A stretch of DNA of 35,212 nt. Origin: Chitinophagales bacterium (GTDB lineage: Bacteria; Bacteroidota; Bacteroidia; Chitinophagales; Chitinophagaceae). Shown here piece by piece: positions 33,638 to 35,212 of this stretch. How positions within the stretch are numbered: the stretch's first letter is position 1; each line of letters begins with the position of its first letter. The stretch is taken from contig JAIXLB010000010.1 in assembly GCA_026931905.1 (NCBI GenBank), forward strand, positions 1-35,212. Direction: 5' to 3'. A model generated the notes under the pieces. That model was given only the letters and a program-made list of their open reading frames with translations, made no database searches and was not told the origin of the DNA. The position numbers were made by a program, and so were the translations under genes.

Positions 33638-35212
33638 GTGTCCATTAAAACCTTTATACAACGCTTTGTAGATGTTCGTTCTGATGAACGAAAGCCTGTA
33701 AGAATTTTATTTTTTCATTCGTTGTTGTTAGGATTTTCTACTTCATTTTATTTTGTTGCAGCCAACAGTTATTTTATAAAAAAAGTAAACATAGCAGACA
33801 TTCCTTATGCTTACATTATAGCAGGTATTTTAGGTTATTTATTGGTGCAGTTTTTTAAATTTTTATTACGAAAATTAGGTAGCATTTTTAGTTTATTTAT
33901 TGTGCTTATTTTATTCGCTGTTACTTGCTTTGCATTGTATTTTGGTCATTTCTTTTTAGATGAAACATCAACATTTACACTACTTTTAGCTTATGCAGGG
34001 TTTATTTTTATATTTCCTTTTGCAGGATTGTTTGTATTAGGATTTTCAGGTATTTGCTTACAGTTTTTCAATTTATCTCAAAACAAAAGATTACTTGCTT
34101 TAATTGGCACAGGCGAAGTTATTGCCTCTATTATTGGCTATCTAGTTGTTCCTTTAATTACAAAATTTTTGGGCACTCCTGTTTATTTATTTTTATTCTC
34201 AGGCATACTTATTTTACTTTCTATTTTCCCTATTTATAACATTTATACGCTCAATAAATCTAAGTTTACAATTATAAAAGGAACGAAGAAATCCAAGTTG
34301 TTCAATACAAAAATTTTTAAACAAGATAAGTTTTATAGAACCCTTGCCATTGTTGCATTTTTTTCAGTAATGGCCATCTATTTTTCAGATTATGTTTACT
34401 TAGTTTCTGTTCGTAGTTTATCCTCTTTATCAGGTATTGAAATTGCCAATATTGTGGCTGTATTATTTGGCATTATTAAAATTGGCGAGTTGTTGTTTTC
34501 TTTATTCTCATCTAATATTATAAGCACAAGAGGCATGAAATTTTCTTTGTTGCTTTTGCCTTTGGCATTGGTATTGTTTTCAATACTTTCAGTAATATCT
34601 ATTCTTTTCTTCAACGATGTTTTACTGTTTGTAATCATATTCTTTTTAATGGCAAAATGGAGTGATAGGGTTTTAAGAAAAGGCGTTTATTCTCCATCTA
34701 CAAAAGTGTTGTATCAAGTTACAGAGCCAGCAGAAAGAATACAATTACAAACCAACATAGAAGGAACTATAAGCCAATTGTCTATTATTCTATCTGGCAT
34801 TATTTTATTATTGGTTTCAAAGTTTCAAAAACACAACGACCCTACTTCTTTCTTTTATTCCATGTCTTTTATTTGTTTGTTTTTTTCTGTTGTATGGGCT
34901 TTGTTTGTATTTTCATTATACAATGGATATAAGAAAAAAATTCATGCTTATTTGCATACCATTCATAAACCTGCTTATGCAATGCAGCAAAAAAACATTG
35001 CAACAATGTTCAATGATTGGTTGAATAGTCAAGAGCAAATTTTATTGGAACAAGAAAAAGATTTTGCAAAAAATATTTTTGAAAATGACTTTAAAAATAA
35101 TACTCTAAGGAAACAACAAATAATACAGTTCTTAGCAGTTTACAACCCTTCATTGCAATGTTTTTTAAAAAATACAGATGAAAATTTGTTGCAGAATAAA
35201 ATAGTTCGTTAC
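33638..35212 (+). CDS. Nucleotide-translocase-like (NTT/MFS) membrane protein, partial at the right edge
   Basis: A frame opens with GTG at 33638, right after an in-frame TAA at 33635-33637, and is open for 525 codons to the window end. The first in-frame ATG comes much later, so GTG is the likely start. The opening VSIKTFIQRFVDVRSDERKP is followed by about eleven to twelve hydrophobic segments in the style of MFS proteins (LLLGFSTSFYFVAANSYFIK, RLLALIGTGEVIASIIGYLV, KWSDRVLRKGVYSPSTKVLY). The block RKGVYSPSTKVLYQVTEPAE is reminiscent of ATP/ADP-translocase-like proteins. After residue ~440 a soluble helical region begins and is cut by the edge. Relatives often carry HEAT and cyclic-nucleotide-binding domains, which I cannot see here. 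Substrate unknown. Confidence 0.75.
   Translation, partial: MSIKTFIQRFVDVRSDERKPVRILFFHSLLLGFSTSFYFVAANSYFIKKVNIADIPYAYIIAGILGYLLVQFFKFLLRKLGSIFSLFIVLILFAVTCFALYFGHFFLDETSTFTLLLAYAGFIFIFPFAGLFVLGFSGICLQFFNLSQNKRLLALIGTGEVIASIIGYLVVPLITKFLGTPVYLFLFSGILILLSIFPIYNIYTLNKSKFTIIKGTKKSKLFNTKIFKQDKFYRTLAIVAFFSVMAIYFSDYVYLVSVRSLSSLSGIEIANIVAVLFGIIKIGELLFSLFSSNIISTRGMKFSLLLLPLALVLFSILSVISILFFNDVLLFVIIFFLMAKWSDRVLRKGVYSPSTKVLYQVTEPAERIQLQTNIEGTISQLSIILSGIILLLVSKFQKHNDPTSFFYSMSFICLFFSVVWALFVFSLYNGYKKKIHAYLHTIHKPAYAMQQKNIATMFNDWLNSQEQILLEQEKDFAKNIFENDFKNNTLRKQQIIQFLAVYNPSLQCFLKNTDENLLQNKIVRY

Overview
The window is AT-rich chromosomal DNA from a member of the Bacteroidota, probably close to Chitinophagaceae (the phylum call is firm, the family is a guess). 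The basis is: Bacteroidota-type promoters (TTTG near -33, TAnnTTTG near -7) before several genes; starts preceded by A-rich tracts rather than Shine-Dalgarno sequences; a large TonB-dependent receptor; exported proteins of DUF6515 and DUF4476 type; gyrA followed by an exported TPR protein; and FbaB-type aldolase. Most genes are housekeeping genes. I see no insertion sequence, integrase, prophage or CRISPR array.

Layout. 1-2660: the end of a LolA-like gene, a hotdog thioesterase, a sodium:solute symporter, and a convergent dcd sharing its stop region. 2.7-9.2 kb: a phosphopantetheinyl transferase and envelope proteins (RMD-like TPR, DUF6515, M1 aminopeptidase with HEAT repeats, DUF4476), then truA. 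10.0-13.2 kb: tRNA-Leu(GAG), the rplK-rplA-rplJ-rplL ribosomal operon with structured leaders and a terminator, and tRNA-Lys(UUU) on the other strand. The ribosomal operon is not followed by rpoBC. 13.2-23.5 kb, all minus strand: an RsmI-like methyltransferase, gyrA plus TPR partner, a small beta-barrel protein, accD, fbaB, a BtuF-like binding protein and sdaA. 23.6-26.2 kb, plus strand: aroK, purK and kdsA.

26.4-35.2 kb is the least ordinary part. Five closely packed plus-strand genes encode: (i) a STAND NTPase with one membrane segment, a long heptad coiled coil and a WD40-like C-terminus; (ii) a TonB-dependent receptor with a TPR-like N-terminal domain in place of the usual beta-sandwich; (iii) a PhzF-fold protein that appears to lack the catalytic glutamate; (iv) a GNAT-like acetyltransferase; and (v) a nucleotide-translocase-like membrane protein running off the window. 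The charge pattern around the membrane segment puts the STAND domain in the cytoplasm and the coiled coil plus propeller in the periplasm, next to an outer-membrane receptor made from the same cluster. I propose this pair as a candidate envelope-spanning sensing system. That is inference from domain order and gene order, not a demonstrated function.
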